Part shown: piece after piece, positions 1 to 15,585 of the stretch
Position numbering within the stretch: position 1 is the first letter of the stretch
Layout: each line of letters opens with the position of its first letter
Assembly: GCA_051294375.1 (NCBI GenBank)
Contig: CM119266.1
Span: 873,554 to 937,553, forward strand
From: Paraspadella gotoi
Taxonomy: Eukaryota > Chaetognatha
Direction of reading: 5' to 3'
DNA length: 64,000 nt
Made by a program: the position numbers and the translations under genes
Notes under the pieces: generated by a model
What the model was told of the DNA's origin: nothing
What the model saw: the letters and a program-made list of their open reading frames with translations, nothing else
Database searches by the model: none

Positions 1-782
1 TTTGAAATCGTCATTTCCGATCAGACCGATATCTTTAGGACAAAATTGTATTTATTTAGTTATTACTTACTGCTTCCTCTACTAAAGTTTTCTTTTAGCT
101 TTTACCTATGTTAACTCCTTTCTGTTAGTTTCTAATACATATTACCCAAATCCTACCATATTCCATACCAGTTCTTGTTGCTAATTTACTGAATCTATCG
201 TATTTAATATTTATCATAGATGCGGAAAAAGTTTCTCTCTAAATCTTAAAACATCTTAAAATCTTACAAAATGTATTCATTTCTCATTTGCGACTAATTT
301 ACTCATTTTCTATATTAGTTAAACAAAAAAAATTATTTTATTGAAACTCATTGTATTTTTGATTGTAGCATTTTCTGTTTTACTTTACAATACAAATTTT
401 ACGCGGTATTCGTTTGTCTTCCTTAAAATAATAATTATAGTAGTCAGATTTTCTAAAAAACTTTTACAGGAAATTTTGATGAAGATAGAGCTAATAAAGC
501 CGAGACAAAAGAAGCGGATCACTAATAAAAGTTATGTTGACTTACGATGCCGAACTAATAAGAAAAAATACCTCATTTAAATGATTTTAGCTGTAAGTTT
601 GTGTTAATTCAAAATGTTCCACAAAAGTTTGTACAACATAAATGATATCATTTCTCGCTTAATTTTGAAAGTTTTAAATGTAAAACCAAAGTCACTTTAT
701 GACGGCATTTGATCCGACGTCAAATCAAAATATGGCAGTTCGGGAAAAACAAATGATTTAAATGGACCAATCAATCGATCGA
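1..782. other. AT-rich intergenic DNA
   Basis: I see no coding pattern, RNA gene or clear repeat here. It is AT-rich sequence downstream (3' side) of the minus-strand lectin gene and presumably includes its 3' untranslated region. A 79-codon reading frame at 341-580 starts with a non-ATG codon, has no recognisable motif and is low-complexity. Confidence 0.6.
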
Positions 783-2137
783 TCACGATTCGGTGTAAAA
801 GATCTGGTTGTCGCCGCCATGCTTCTCCCACAACTTCATGCTCGTCCCTTGCTCCTGGGAATATTCGGGGACGTCGACTGCGCGACCGTTGCCGATCGCC
901 GAGACGATCACCCACGAGTTGTCGCCATCGCCGGCCGGCTGATAATTGACGGTAGCGTTTAAATAAAATCAATGAATAAAGTTTTTTAGGTAATGAAAAT
1001 TTGGGTAATATATATATAATTATATAGTTATAGTTCCAAATGGCAACTAAAAGAATATAAAATGAGTTGCGTTTAAGTTACTCCCTGTTTCACAAGAAGC
1101 CTCCTTAAAAAGATGTTTAGTCAGACCCACCTCAAACTTCCACTGTTGATTGACGCCGCCGTGGAGCTCGTACTTGATGATGTCCGCTCCGTCGTCGTCA
1201 GCGCCCCTGGCGGAAAACGAAAAAAAAAAAATTTTCACCTTAGTGCGTTCAATTGATCATTTGTTTCTAAAAGTTTTCTCCCTTTTGTATTTTTCCCTCA
1301 CTTCTTTTATTTACCCGGCGACGTCCAAAGCCTTCCCGTCGTTCTCACTGACGATGTGATACTTATCGTCCTCAACGTGAATCAAACGGAACTTTTGGTG
1401 ATCGCCGTCGTTGCGTTCCCACTAGAAAGTGACAAAGATCTGATGAAGCTTTTTTCAACAAAATGGAATTATGACGTTCTTTATTTCGTAATGAAAATGA
1501 GCCACACTAAATTAATAAAGTTTTCATTTCTAATTACATATCGTCAGCAACTTTGATAGGAAAAGGCGAGTACTCGCGGAGCATCTCTATAAGACACTTT
1601 TCGTTCGGACTGTCGGACTGTCAGTCGTTCGGTATGTCTGTCCATTGGTCTGTCCTAGTTAAAAATTTGCCTATAGTTGCTCATTTGTTAAGACAGAAAA
1701 AACCTAAAATCTCTGGGACTGGTAGCGCCGCCTTCAGGAAATCTAAAACTATAAAGAATAAATGACGGAATTCCGTTAAAGTCGTCATGTCATGTCGGGT
1801 CATTTTATGTCATGTATCGTCATGTTACGTTATGTCACGAGAAATACTCCTGAAAATAAAGTCACTGAGTCGCAACACATTGGATGAACCGATCTTGTTT
1901 TTTTTTCATTGTACTGTACCGCGTTTTAAACTCTTCTCGGATTATTTAGAAGATATAAATTGATAGTTTGATAATATGATAATATGATGTGAACGTATTT
2001 TGTTTACTGAACAGTGAACAGTGCAATGTACATGTAAGTACCTGACAGATGTTCCTATCCGGTCCGGAGTCCAAAACGTGTCCCGTGCATTTGTTGCGCA
2101 GAAACACAACTTGATCATTTAAAGATCCGTCCGCCAT
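783..2137 (-). CDS. Single-domain beta-trefoil lectin (ricin-B-type fold), 144 aa
   Basis: A small, probably carbohydrate-binding protein made of one beta-trefoil. Four exons join in phase: 2042-2137, 1315-1421, 1131-1206 and 783-938, giving 435 nt including the stop. The three lobes are visible: G-H-V-L-D-S with W-E-R-N-D-G-D-H-Q-K-F, then G-K-A-L-D-V with H-G-G-V-N-Q-Q-W-K-F, then G-R-A-V-D-V with L-W-E-K-H-G-G-D-N-Q-I-F. These are the repeated (D)NQ-x-W/F signatures of the ricin-B superfamily, with Trp replaced by Phe in lobes 1 and 3. There is no signal peptide and no catalytic (A-chain) domain, so this is a stand-alone lectin-like protein and not a toxin. All introns are GT-AG. Start: the first ATG of the first exon. 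Sugar specificity cannot be read from the sequence. Confidence 0.85.
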
Positions 2138-2592
2138 TTTTATATTTGAGATTTTGTTTAAGTTCGGTTGTAAGAAAAAAATTTTAACTACTGTTCAATG
2201 AAAACTTGGAATCTGAATAAAAAGTTATTTGATATAAAACAAAAACAAAGAACCTAAAAATATTCTATGAAAATTCAAAATTTTTTTTCAAAAGTTTTTA
2301 TTTTGTTGTTTTAAAAAATTTTCCCTTCTTCCCCTTGATGAAAATAAGAGGGAGTGCCTCGCGCCGGCGAGCTCGAAAACCAACGAAGTCCAGAGAGCTT
2401 TTTTTTTTAAATTGAAACTCTAAACCTAATTAAAAAAAAAAAGATTGAAATTGATATAGAAAAGCCGTAAGTTATTGGAGTGTAATATTAGGAGCTGTTT
2501 TGTGCTTACTGCATTGGGAAAATTAAAATGTGGGTTGTAAAAAGAAAGAGACGAAAAAAAATATTAAAAATTTATCTTGCGACTATGAGAAA

Positions 2593-2628
2593 AAAGAGAG
2601 AGAAAGAAAAAAAAAAAGAGAGAGAAAG

Positions 2629-2691
<63 letters not shown>

Positions 2692-2693
2692 AG
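2593..2693. repeat. (GA)n microsatellite
   Basis: Nearly uninterrupted GA dinucleotides with a few AAAG interruptions. It creates spurious Arg/Glu-rich (forward) and Ser/Leu-rich (reverse) reading frames. Confidence 0.95.
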
Positions 2694-5600
2694 TGATAAG
2701 AGAAATCGCAATCCCGAAAGCCAAGGCCGAAAAGCAAAAAGGATCCTGAAGTTGGAGTTGAAGTCGGAAAAAAAAAAGATATTTTTTTAACAAAACTTTT
2801 TCAAGTCAGAGTCCAGACGAATAAGAGAGATGGGAAACTGTATGAATGGGATTTATATTTAACGAAGCCAAGTCGTAATTTGTGAAAACTAACTAACAGT
2901 TAACTGTTAATTCATCATAGTTTAAAATCCGACGAATAAAAATTGTTTCTCGAGGATAATTATTATTATTTCTTCACAAGAAAATAAGAAAAATATTCCC
3001 CACTAAATTGGTTTGAGTGAGAAGTGATCGATTCGTGAAAGTGACCCAGTTTTAACGACGATTTAACGAATCACTATGTAGTGGCGTCTCCTTGAGATGT
3101 GAATCGGAGATAAAAATCGGCGAAAACTAACGCATCTCGCTCTTCGACTTTAATCGCGTTTCAGTGTAGCGAGTCCAGACGCGGGACGAAAGGCAATCCC
3201 AAAAATGATCGAAATCCAAGGAGAAATTCTTAGCGATTTTTTTTCCTATTTTTTAGTTAATCATTTCACATAAAATTCATATTGGTTTTAAATGTTCACA
3301 AATAAAAATTGAATTTAGAACAACAAACATTTCTGTCGAGTGAGACGGAGAAAAAAGAGAGTGAGAGGAAGAGAGAGAATGTCTCACCTCGAAGATTCTG
3401 GTTGGAATCGTCGGTGGCGGAATGGTCGAAAGAGAGAGAGAGAGAGAGAGAGACAGAGTGAAGCAAAAAAAGGGAAAGAAAATAAAAAGGAATGACAAAA
3501 AAAGAGAAAATTTGGCGGGAAAGAAGGAAGAGGATGAAGACGATGATGACGACGATGATATAGAAGTTCGAATTAGAGTTGATGTCGAATATGTGAAAGT
3601 TAAGGATGAAGTCGAATCCAATGAAGTTACTTGAATCTCACCAAGAAACAGATTGTTTAATAACTGGACTCTCCAGATAATTAATCAGTATCAATACCCA
3701 GGCTCAGAATTGTGACTGACTCGTGATTTGATGCGAAAAATTATAGATTTGATCAAGGACCACCGCCAATAAAAATACCACCGAAATAATTTTGAAAAAT
3801 TTCTAAAAAAATGGAAAAACTGATGAAACGCCTAAAAAAAATAGGATTGACATTGAAAGTAAACGGCGAAGAAAAAAGATTAGGACCGAAATCGACGATA
3901 AAGTTTTCAACGAGGTTATAACTGACATTGAAAGCGAAAAAGAAATACTTTTCATCTCAAGTTCTCTTCTCCCCCACCTCCCCACGCAAAAAAGAAAAAA
4001 AAAGAAGCTGTTAGCAGAAAGAAAAATATATGTCGTAAAACTTTATTCTTCGGCCACCCGGCTGTTTTCACCGTCACGGTTAACCAACCTGTACTAACTA
4101 ATAATTAGTAACTGTGCTCCATACTAAATACGCCATCCATCGCTGCTTTTCTATTCGTTTCCACAGACGCGCGGACTTTTGTCCCCAGAGAGTCTCGGTT
4201 TCGAATCCCGAGCTCCGGATATGTCAACTTTTTCCCTTTTGTTTGTCCGGGGATTTTCGATTTTAAGACTCGAGAAACGATTCGAGGCAGAGATGACGAA
4301 TCGTTACTGAGATTCTTTTTTCTTTATTTAAACATTTTTAAAACTTTTTATCCATGTTGAATCTGTAAAAGTTTCTTTTCCAATTTTCGTTCTGCCAGGA
4401 AATAATGAGTCACTTTTCAAAAATTGTTTTTCTTAATTAACTATATATGTTAATGTATAATGTATATTTTTAATTCAAGTGTAATCAAAACAAATATTTC
4501 ATTAATCTAAAAAATGTAAATATTATACTTTTCATTCTTAACACAGTACAGAGCATTTAATCTTCGTCTACTTTACAACATTTCACTCTTCAAGCAAAGA
4601 ACTCCAAGGATTGCGCCGAGAGGGCGAGATGCTGCGTGCCAGAGGCTGAGCCACGAGGGTCGGACGGCGTAAGAGGGAGCGCCGAAAGGCGGGGCGTCGT
4701 CGAACCTTCTCCCGGGGAATGTAAACAAAAGAGAAATGTAAACAAAATGTTGTTTCTTTCTTCTGTTTTTTAAATCTCAAAACATCGCGAAGAGGAAAAA
4801 AAGGTCGAGAAGGTTTTGAAAAGTCTTGGCGCTGGACGCATTCCTGATTCGAGCCTCTTTCGGGTGTGGGTTGCGTGTGAAGAGGGTGGGGCAGTGGGGA
4901 GAAAAATCATGTGGAATTGTGGGCAATTGAATGAGCGGGACTGTGGCGAGAGAGCAGGTCGTCTGGATGTGAATCAAGGATAGCTTTGTTGACCGAAAAG
5001 CCGCTGGGACTAGAAAGAATGAGACGATTGCGAGTGTGTGGACTGTTGAGTGTGGAGTGTGGGGTGGGCGATGTGGTCAGGATGTGGCGAGTGGGCCACA
5101 TCCCGTTCAATGTTTAAGGAAAAAGCAGAGAAGCGGTGAAGCAGAGGAGAGCGACGACCCAAGATAAGTAGAAGCTCCATCCGAAATCTGGGTCTGGGGG
5201 AGAGATGGTGGGCGGGGGGGGGGGTTGGGGGACTAGTTAATTGACTAAGAAAGAATAAGTTTATATTATTATTTATCTCTTTATTTTTTATTACTTTTTT
5301 AACTTTTTCTTCTAGACTTCTAGACTATGATATGAAAAAGACAAAAAGGAGCTGTTATTTAATTTTTTAAATTCTTTTTTTTATCTGTTTAAATCTTCGG
5401 ATGAAGAGATTCAAGCGAACCCTACCCTAAACTAAGTTATGTCACTCCTTAAATGTTGGGGCCTTGAGTAAGTTAAATTTTATACTTTTCCCAACCTAAA
5501 TTTTTCCGAATCCGTAACAGAACCAGCGATGATATTTCTTTCCTCTTTTGGATTCGTAAAGTTTTCTCTTATTGAGAGAGATGACTGATTCGAGTGAAAG

Positions 5601-6113
5601 AGAGAGCGTCTGTCACTTAAACTTTTTCAAAAAGACTTTTAATTAATGTTTGTTTTAAAAAAAGTCGGTTAACGAACATCGAACTCGCGGAAAAAGTTTT
5701 TCCTCTCTGGGAAATAAAAGGATAAATAAAACGTCGAAGCCCTTTTCCGTTGTGAAATTTTTTTAGAAGAAAAAAAAAGCGTTTAGTTTCAACGGAGATG
5801 AATATTTTGTTAGATCTTTAATTCTGCTTCTCCCTTGCATCGCCGTTCTGTAAATTCTTTTCTCGGAAGATTTAAAAAGATTTCGGCTTCGTAATTTCAG
5901 CTATATAGCTACATATATCGTCAACTCAAAATACATTAAAAATTATGATACGCAAAATTAAGAAAACGTTAATTCAAATCTGATAGTTTAATTTTCAAAA
6001 TAACTTTCTGAATATTCTCCGTTTATTGTCTCGCTCCCCGCAGTTAAACCACCAACCTTGGTTCTATTTTTATTAATCTATTTTTTAAAGATTTTTATAT
6101 ATATTTCATGGTA

Positions 6114-6115
<2 letters not shown>

Positions 6116-6153
<38 letters not shown>
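6116..6153. repeat. (AT)n microsatellite
   Basis: A run of about 19 AT dinucleotides, visible directly in the sequence. Confidence 0.95.
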
Positions 6154-6158
<5 letters not shown>

Positions 6159-6358
6159 TTCAAGTTTTGTTTTCCCTTTTAAGATTTCTTTTAATCTTTG
6201 TTTCTCAAGTTTTTCTCATTTCCTCTTCACTCGAAATTTTCTGCTCATTATCAAGTCTTTCGTGATTATTCGAGTTTTTCCTCACCTCGGATCCACTCGC
6301 CCTGTTCATTCACCTCACCTCCACCCCCAGCCCCTCTTTTGCCACACCCGGAATTCAC

Positions 6359-7522
6359 CTCGACCGACGTGAAGTCTTTTCTGAAAGGCGAGACCGAAAA
6401 GCAAAACTCCGATGAACTCCAATGCACCTAAATTGAACAAAAGAACAAGTCGCAACACGAATGGCTTTTCTTGAAGTTTATAAAATTAAAAATATTTAAA
6501 CTAATCCAAGAAAACTTTTTCTAGAAGAAAAAAACGTAGACGTGACTAAGAATTACTCGCGGCAAAAGCCGCCAAAAATTATTACAGAAAAAAAAAGATT
6601 TTAAGCTTCCAACGAGTTCCGCCCAGCATTTAGTGGCGCTGCCAAAAAAGGAATATCCGAAAAATAAACAAAAGTCAAAAGACTAAAAGATATATTTTTC
6701 TCAAACTAATAAAATAATCATATAATTGCTGTGGTTATTTGTTATATACTTGAATGTAATTGAAATTATGTTGCGATACCTAATTTACAAATGAGAAAAT
6801 ATTATCCATTTCAACACTAATTAAAATTTTCAGCATTAATAAATATCAACAATCTTCCACTCACCAGCCACCAAGTATAACGCCATCCAAACCCTCGTCG
6901 GTTTCCTCCTCCTCTTCTTCCCCGTCCCCGTTCTCCCGCGACCAAAGTGGGCGTGGCAGAACCAGACGAAGGCGACGACGACGAGCGAGAGGGAGACGCC
7001 GACGAGGATTTGCGAGGCTAGGAGGAAGTGGGAGGAGGAAGGGGCGCTGTCATTAGCTGCGGCGGCGGAGTAGGAGGCGGTGGCGGCAGCGGTGGCGGCG
7101 GAGGCGGCGACGTCGTCGTGGTCGTTTTCATTGCGGCCTTTAAAATGTTAAATTATTAAATATACCTCATAAATTGCTTTTCGTTTTACTACGTATTATC
7201 ATAAATTTTTCAATAGAAAAAAACAGGGAGACGAATGAGTTCCTTCCTCGACCGAGTTGGAAAAACATAGAATGTAAAATCAGCAGCAGGATCATCATTG
7301 GATGAACGGCAAAAGCAGCAGAAAAAGCAGCAAAAGCAGCAGCAAATTGTCCTCACCAGCGCCGAAGACGTTGACGCTCTCTCCTCTCACCCACCCTCGA
7401 GAGGAGGAGGCGAGGAGGTGGAGGAGGAGGAGGATGAGGAGGAGGAGAAAGCGGAGGAGGGCGAAGGGGAGAAGGTGAAGACGCAGGTGGACGGAGATGG
7501 AGTCGTCGAGACGGCCGTCCAT
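6359..7522 (-). CDS. Possible multi-pass (claudin/PMP22-like topology) membrane protein, partial
   Basis: Three exons join in phase 1 with GT-AG introns: 7357-7522, 6865-7137 and 6359-6427. The first encodes a long Leu-rich hydrophobic stretch (signal anchor or TM1), but it lies in a CCT-type low-complexity repeat and is the weakest part. The second gives an Ala/Ser/Asp-rich extracellular-looking segment, then a TM helix (S-Q-I-L-V-G-V-S-L-S-L-V-V-V-A-F-V-W-F-C) and a basic cytoplasmic loop (K-K-R-R-R-K-P). The second and third together form another TM helix, starting A-L-Y-L-V-A-G across the junction and continuing A-L-E-F-I-G-V-L-L-F-G-L-A-F. One hydrophobic segment, a long loop, then two TM helices would fit a four-TM claudin-like plan, but no family motif (for example W-GLW-C-C) is visible. 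The last exon is not identified, and the true start may be further upstream. Function unknown. Confidence 0.4.
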
Positions 7523-8515
7523 GGACGAGGGGGTTGGGGGGGTGGGGCGGTGGGTGATGGTGGGAGGAGGAAGAGGGAGGCTGAGGAGGAGGAGGGGATG
7601 GATACAAAATTAGCAGCTATTGATTAGGGATGTATATTCATTGCTAAAAGATTAGTGTTGTTTTTAATGTTTGTTTATGTATCGTTTGTTAATTATTATA
7701 ATAGATAGTCCTTCGGAATTTTAAACTTTGTCTTATGTCTAAAAATAGGGCTTCATTTCATTTATTACAAAAGTAATTTTATATCTCTTGTAGGTTATTA
7801 TTGAATAATGAATATTGGAGTTGTCATCTCTCGGTTATTATATCGTTACTTCCGTCTCTCTTTCTCGTTTCCGGTCAATGCAGTTATCATTGTCGTTGAA
7901 GATGTCATTATAACTGTCGTCTCATTTTTTTTCAGAGACCTCTTGTCGCTTTTCTCTCGATCCTTCGGCGTTTTGTTAAACTTTTCCGCCGTCATTTTGC
8001 GATTTCGCCGCGAGAAGGCGCAACGATGCTCTTCTGTTTTTGTTTCTTAGGAAAAATAAAGGAAAACAAAATAAGAGAACAATTTGAATTTCATTTTTTT
8101 TCGTTCTTCAAATACGTTACTGTATGGAAGCGATTTTTCGCCGAGTTTAAAAAAAGTTATGAGTTAAAAGTATGAAATTCGAAAAAATTAGAAAAAGGAT
8201 TGATTTTTTAAAAAATATTATTTTTGGATAAAACATAAATGTTCTTCTCTTCGGATCTTCGGTGCTGGTCTCCGACATCCAACGACATTCAACTGCCTCC
8301 GCGAAAATCTGAGGATCAGAAACTTTTTCGGGAAGAAAGGAATATGAAATATTTCTATCAGGAATAAGAAATATTCTTATAAAACTACGAAATTGGATGA
8401 AAAATGATTAAAAAAAAAAGAGGGGGAGAAGTTTTTTTTTTTTGAAGAAAAAATATAATTGTTTGAACGAAGAAAAATTGCTCCTGAGAAAAGGTCCTTT
8501 AGGAAGTATTTCTTC

Positions 8516-8520
8516 TCTCG

Positions 8521-8554
<34 letters not shown>

Positions 8555-8555
8555 G

Positions 8556-8596
<41 letters not shown>

Positions 8597-8620
8597 CTCT
8601 CTCTCTCTCTCTCTCTCTCG
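8516..8620. repeat. (CT)n microsatellite
   Basis: An interrupted CT array about 105 bp long. The Ser/Leu and Arg/Glu reading frames in it are artefacts. Confidence 0.95.
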
Positions 8621-8753
8621 TCCACTTTCTCAGCCCCCGCCGTTTTTAAAGATATAAACAACATTTAATCCCACTCGTTTCAAGCTCAGTTCAGGAAACC
8701 GATTTTGATTTCGTTGAAACCCTGTCTCTCCAAAGGGATTAAGCCGATCATCT

Positions 8754-8754
8754 T

Positions 8755-8793
<39 letters not shown>

Positions 8794-8882
8794 CTCCCTC
8801 TCTCTCTCTCTTCTCTCTCTTCTCTCTCTCTCTCCCTCTCTCTCTCTTCTCTCTCTCCTCTTTGGTGTCTCTCCCTCTCTCA
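8754..8882. repeat. (CT)n microsatellite
   Basis: A second interrupted CT array with TCTCC and TTCTCT interruptions. Confidence 0.95.
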
Positions 8883-9375
8883 GTCCCACATTGAGCCAAT
8901 TAAAAAAATGGTGGTGTGAACAAATCTGCCCTAAAAAGCGTCGACCGGAGCAGAAAATGTTTTTTTGTTTTGTTTTTAAAAACCAAAATTCCCTGGCGAG
9001 GACTCCCACGCATCTCTCTTCTCGCTTTTCAGGGTTCGGGTGGGAAAACAACAACAAGGAAAGCCCGAGTTTTGCGAATAACAACTGACGACAAATCAAA
9101 CGGCATTTCGTTTTGAAGAACTTTTCAACGTTCAACACAAAGAAAGAAAGAAGGAAAGAAGGAAAGAAAGAGAGCATTAACAAAGAGAACATTAAAAGGA
9201 CTTCGATTATAAATCTATAACTACCTAATAAACTAAATTGATAATTAATTTTTAATAGAAAAGAAAATTTCAAAATAAGCCCCGCCTACCGGTCATTTGC
9301 GTTTCCATTTCTATCAGCGTTTCTCGTTCCTTCTGCCCCTCCCTCTCCTTTACTTCATCTCTGTTTAGCGCGACG

Positions 9376-9406
<31 letters not shown>

Positions 9407-9535
9407 GGTTAATCAGCCCAGCGGTGAAGGAAGAAATTCTGTCAAATAAACGATATCAATGGAAACAAAAAGAAATATATACCAAAATAACAAGACATCA
9501 ACAAACATCAACAGAGAAAAATATAAAAAAGCAGC

Positions 9536-13733
<4,198 letters not shown>

Positions 13734-14429
13734 TATGTTTCAAGAAGATAGCCATAGTTTTTGTTGACAACCGAGACGAAACTATACGGAGAACAGATTT
13801 CATACTTTTTGACAATCAGTAGAAAAATTATTTAAAAAAAAAAATTATATTATTATTTGAAAGTAAATGATAAATGATAAATAAATAAGTAAATAAATAA
13901 GTAAATGATCCAATGAAATCTTATTCTCAAGATGCTCTTTTACCCAAAAAAAATTTTTTTTATTGTTCCAAGTTTTTTGTTTGTGATTTTTTTTTCAAAG
14001 ACAAAAAAACGATTAAAAGATTTTGTTTTTGCTTTCAAAAAATCAGGAAAAAATAAGATCAAAAACTGAGATTTCTTCGTTTTTATTTTTTTGTTTTACC
14101 AGAAAAACCAGAGAAGAAACGTTTAAGGGCAAATTAAATCAGAAAAAAAAGATTAGAATAAGTTTTAATCCATTAAAAAAAAAAAGAAAAGATTTTCCTT
14201 AATTTTTTTGTTTTCCGTCGGCGGAAGATCTCTCCTTTCAGTCCCCTCGCGCCTTCTCTTCAAACAATTCTTTTTTTTTTAAGATCCAGTCTCCTCTATG
14301 AAACACCTATCTCTTTCCCCATTCCTCTACAGTCTACAAACTCTAAACTCTTTCTTTTCTTGACGACCTCTCTTCTTTTAAACCCTTATTTTCTGCGAGT
14401 AAACCTTTGCTCCTCTTTTAAAAACATAC

Positions 14430-14446
14430 ATAAATACATATATACA

Positions 14447-14476
<30 letters not shown>
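14430..14476. repeat. (TACA)n microsatellite
   Basis: About ten ACAT/TACA tetranucleotide units flanked by TATATA. Confidence 0.9.
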
Positions 14477-14481
<5 letters not shown>

Positions 14482-14839
14482 TCCTCACTTGTCTTCCGTA
14501 ATTTTTTCTCAGATACAAACCCCATTTTCCCTCTTACACTTCTTTTCTTTTAATTCCTATCCTTTTTAATTTTAACTCAACTTCTCTTTCAAATTTTCTT
14601 AATTTAAAATGTCCTCTTCTTTTCAGCCCTAAAGGTATATTGCTTTTTTTTAGTTTCTAGTTGTGTGTGAAGAAAAGTAAAAAAGAATATCATCTTTCAA
14701 CGATGACAAAAATACATAGATTATCGCTAACTCGGTCGAACTAAAACTTATACACCATACTACACCAATCAGTATTCACTATTCAAACACTCTAACAGGC
14801 TTAGATCCACCTACACCTTAAAAGGGATTAAAAACTAGA

Positions 14840-14840
<1 letters not shown>

Positions 14841-14899
<59 letters not shown>
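14841..14899. repeat. (GA)n microsatellite
   Basis: A pure GA array of about 58 bp. Confidence 0.95.
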
Positions 14900-14902
<3 letters not shown>

Positions 14903-15585
14903 CGGGCGTTCCTTTCCGTCTCGTGTTCGGAAGTGAAGTATTCGAGGAATGAGACGAGAAGATGAGAGAAAGACGACAGTCCAGGACCGCAGGAAAGAAG
15001 CTTGGATTTTGCGATCCAAAACGCGAAGGGGAACCGCGCGGCCCAACACAGATACAATAGTACTTCTTCCTGACTTATTTCATTTTTGTTATTTACGTAT
15101 AGATACACCCTTAATTTGTATTATTTTTCTTTCTTTCACCTCATACAATTATTCATTTAATAGAAAATTTAATAATTGATCCTGAGAAATGTTCATTCGC
15201 ATCAAATTTCGGGATTTTTGGGTTAATTTATCTATAAAAAAGACTGATACAAGAATTAGATTAGATCCTATCAACAATAAGCCATAATGTCATTTTAAAT
15301 TCTACTACATCTAAACTGTGTTTTTCAAAATTTATATGTTTTATACGTATGATCATAAAATGGGATATACTTGTTGTTGCTCCACAATACATTTGTTATT
15401 CCATCTTTGATTGATTCTCCTCTAGCGTTTAAAGAAATCAAATTATATTTCAACTTTTTCTTGTGCAAATTATGTATCAGCAATGTTTTACATAATGTGC
15501 AATGTATTTTCATCATACTATTGATAAAATAAATTCAATGAAACAAAAAGAGACGAAACAAAAATTCACGCGCGTAGTTTAAGCT

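Larger units (their letters stand above)
2138..6358. other. Intergenic DNA with GA-rich microsatellites
   Basis: No gene could be supported. It contains (GA)n at about 2593-2693 and 3429-3454, an (AT)n run at about 6116-6153 and a G-rich patch near 5209-5230. A more GC-rich stretch at about 4580-5170 has open frames in several directions but no protein signature. An acidic 70-codon frame at 3422-3634 is probably microsatellite-derived. The last exon of the minus-strand membrane-protein gene that ends near 6359 may lie in the 5800-6350 part, but I could not identify it. Confidence 0.5.
7523..9535. other. Intergenic DNA rich in (CT)n
   Basis: No gene is supported. A 49-codon minus-strand frame beginning at about 7996 (M-T-A-E-K-F-N-K-T) could be a 5' exon of the neighbouring membrane-protein gene, but I could not join it in phase. 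The rest holds two long (CT)n arrays, a (GAAAGAAGG)-like patch near 9140-9170 and a GTC trinucleotide run near 9376-9409. Confidence 0.5.
13734..15585. other. Intergenic DNA between two minus-strand genes
   Basis: No coding signal. It should contain the 3' untranslated region of the GPCR gene (right end) and the promoter or 5' end of the 501-aa gene (left end). It holds a (TACA)n and a (GA)n microsatellite and much poly-A/poly-T sequence. Confidence 0.55.

Noticed and set aside
783-2137. Ricin-like toxin
   Set aside because: Only the lectin-type beta-trefoil is present; there is no ribosome-inactivating chain and no signal peptide.
2528-2793. Arg/Glu- and Ser/Leu-rich open frames
   Set aside because: They are translations of a (GA)n microsatellite on both strands; no splice or motif support.
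3422-3634. Acidic 70-aa frame with a D-D-D-D-D-D-D run
   Set aside because: It begins in a (GA)n array and cannot be joined to other exons. The C-terminal part looks slightly protein-like but is not enough to call a gene.
4583-5110. Open frames in a GC-richer patch
   Set aside because: Overlapping frames in several directions, no domain motif, no consistent splice sites.
7298-7627. Plus-strand Glu-rich 109-aa frame
   Set aside because: Low-complexity GAG/GGA repeat opposite the candidate membrane-protein exon; no splice-consistent partner on the plus strand.
8377-9273. Long (GA)n/(CT)n frames up to 195 aa
   Set aside because: Microsatellite-derived amino-acid runs with unrelated ends.
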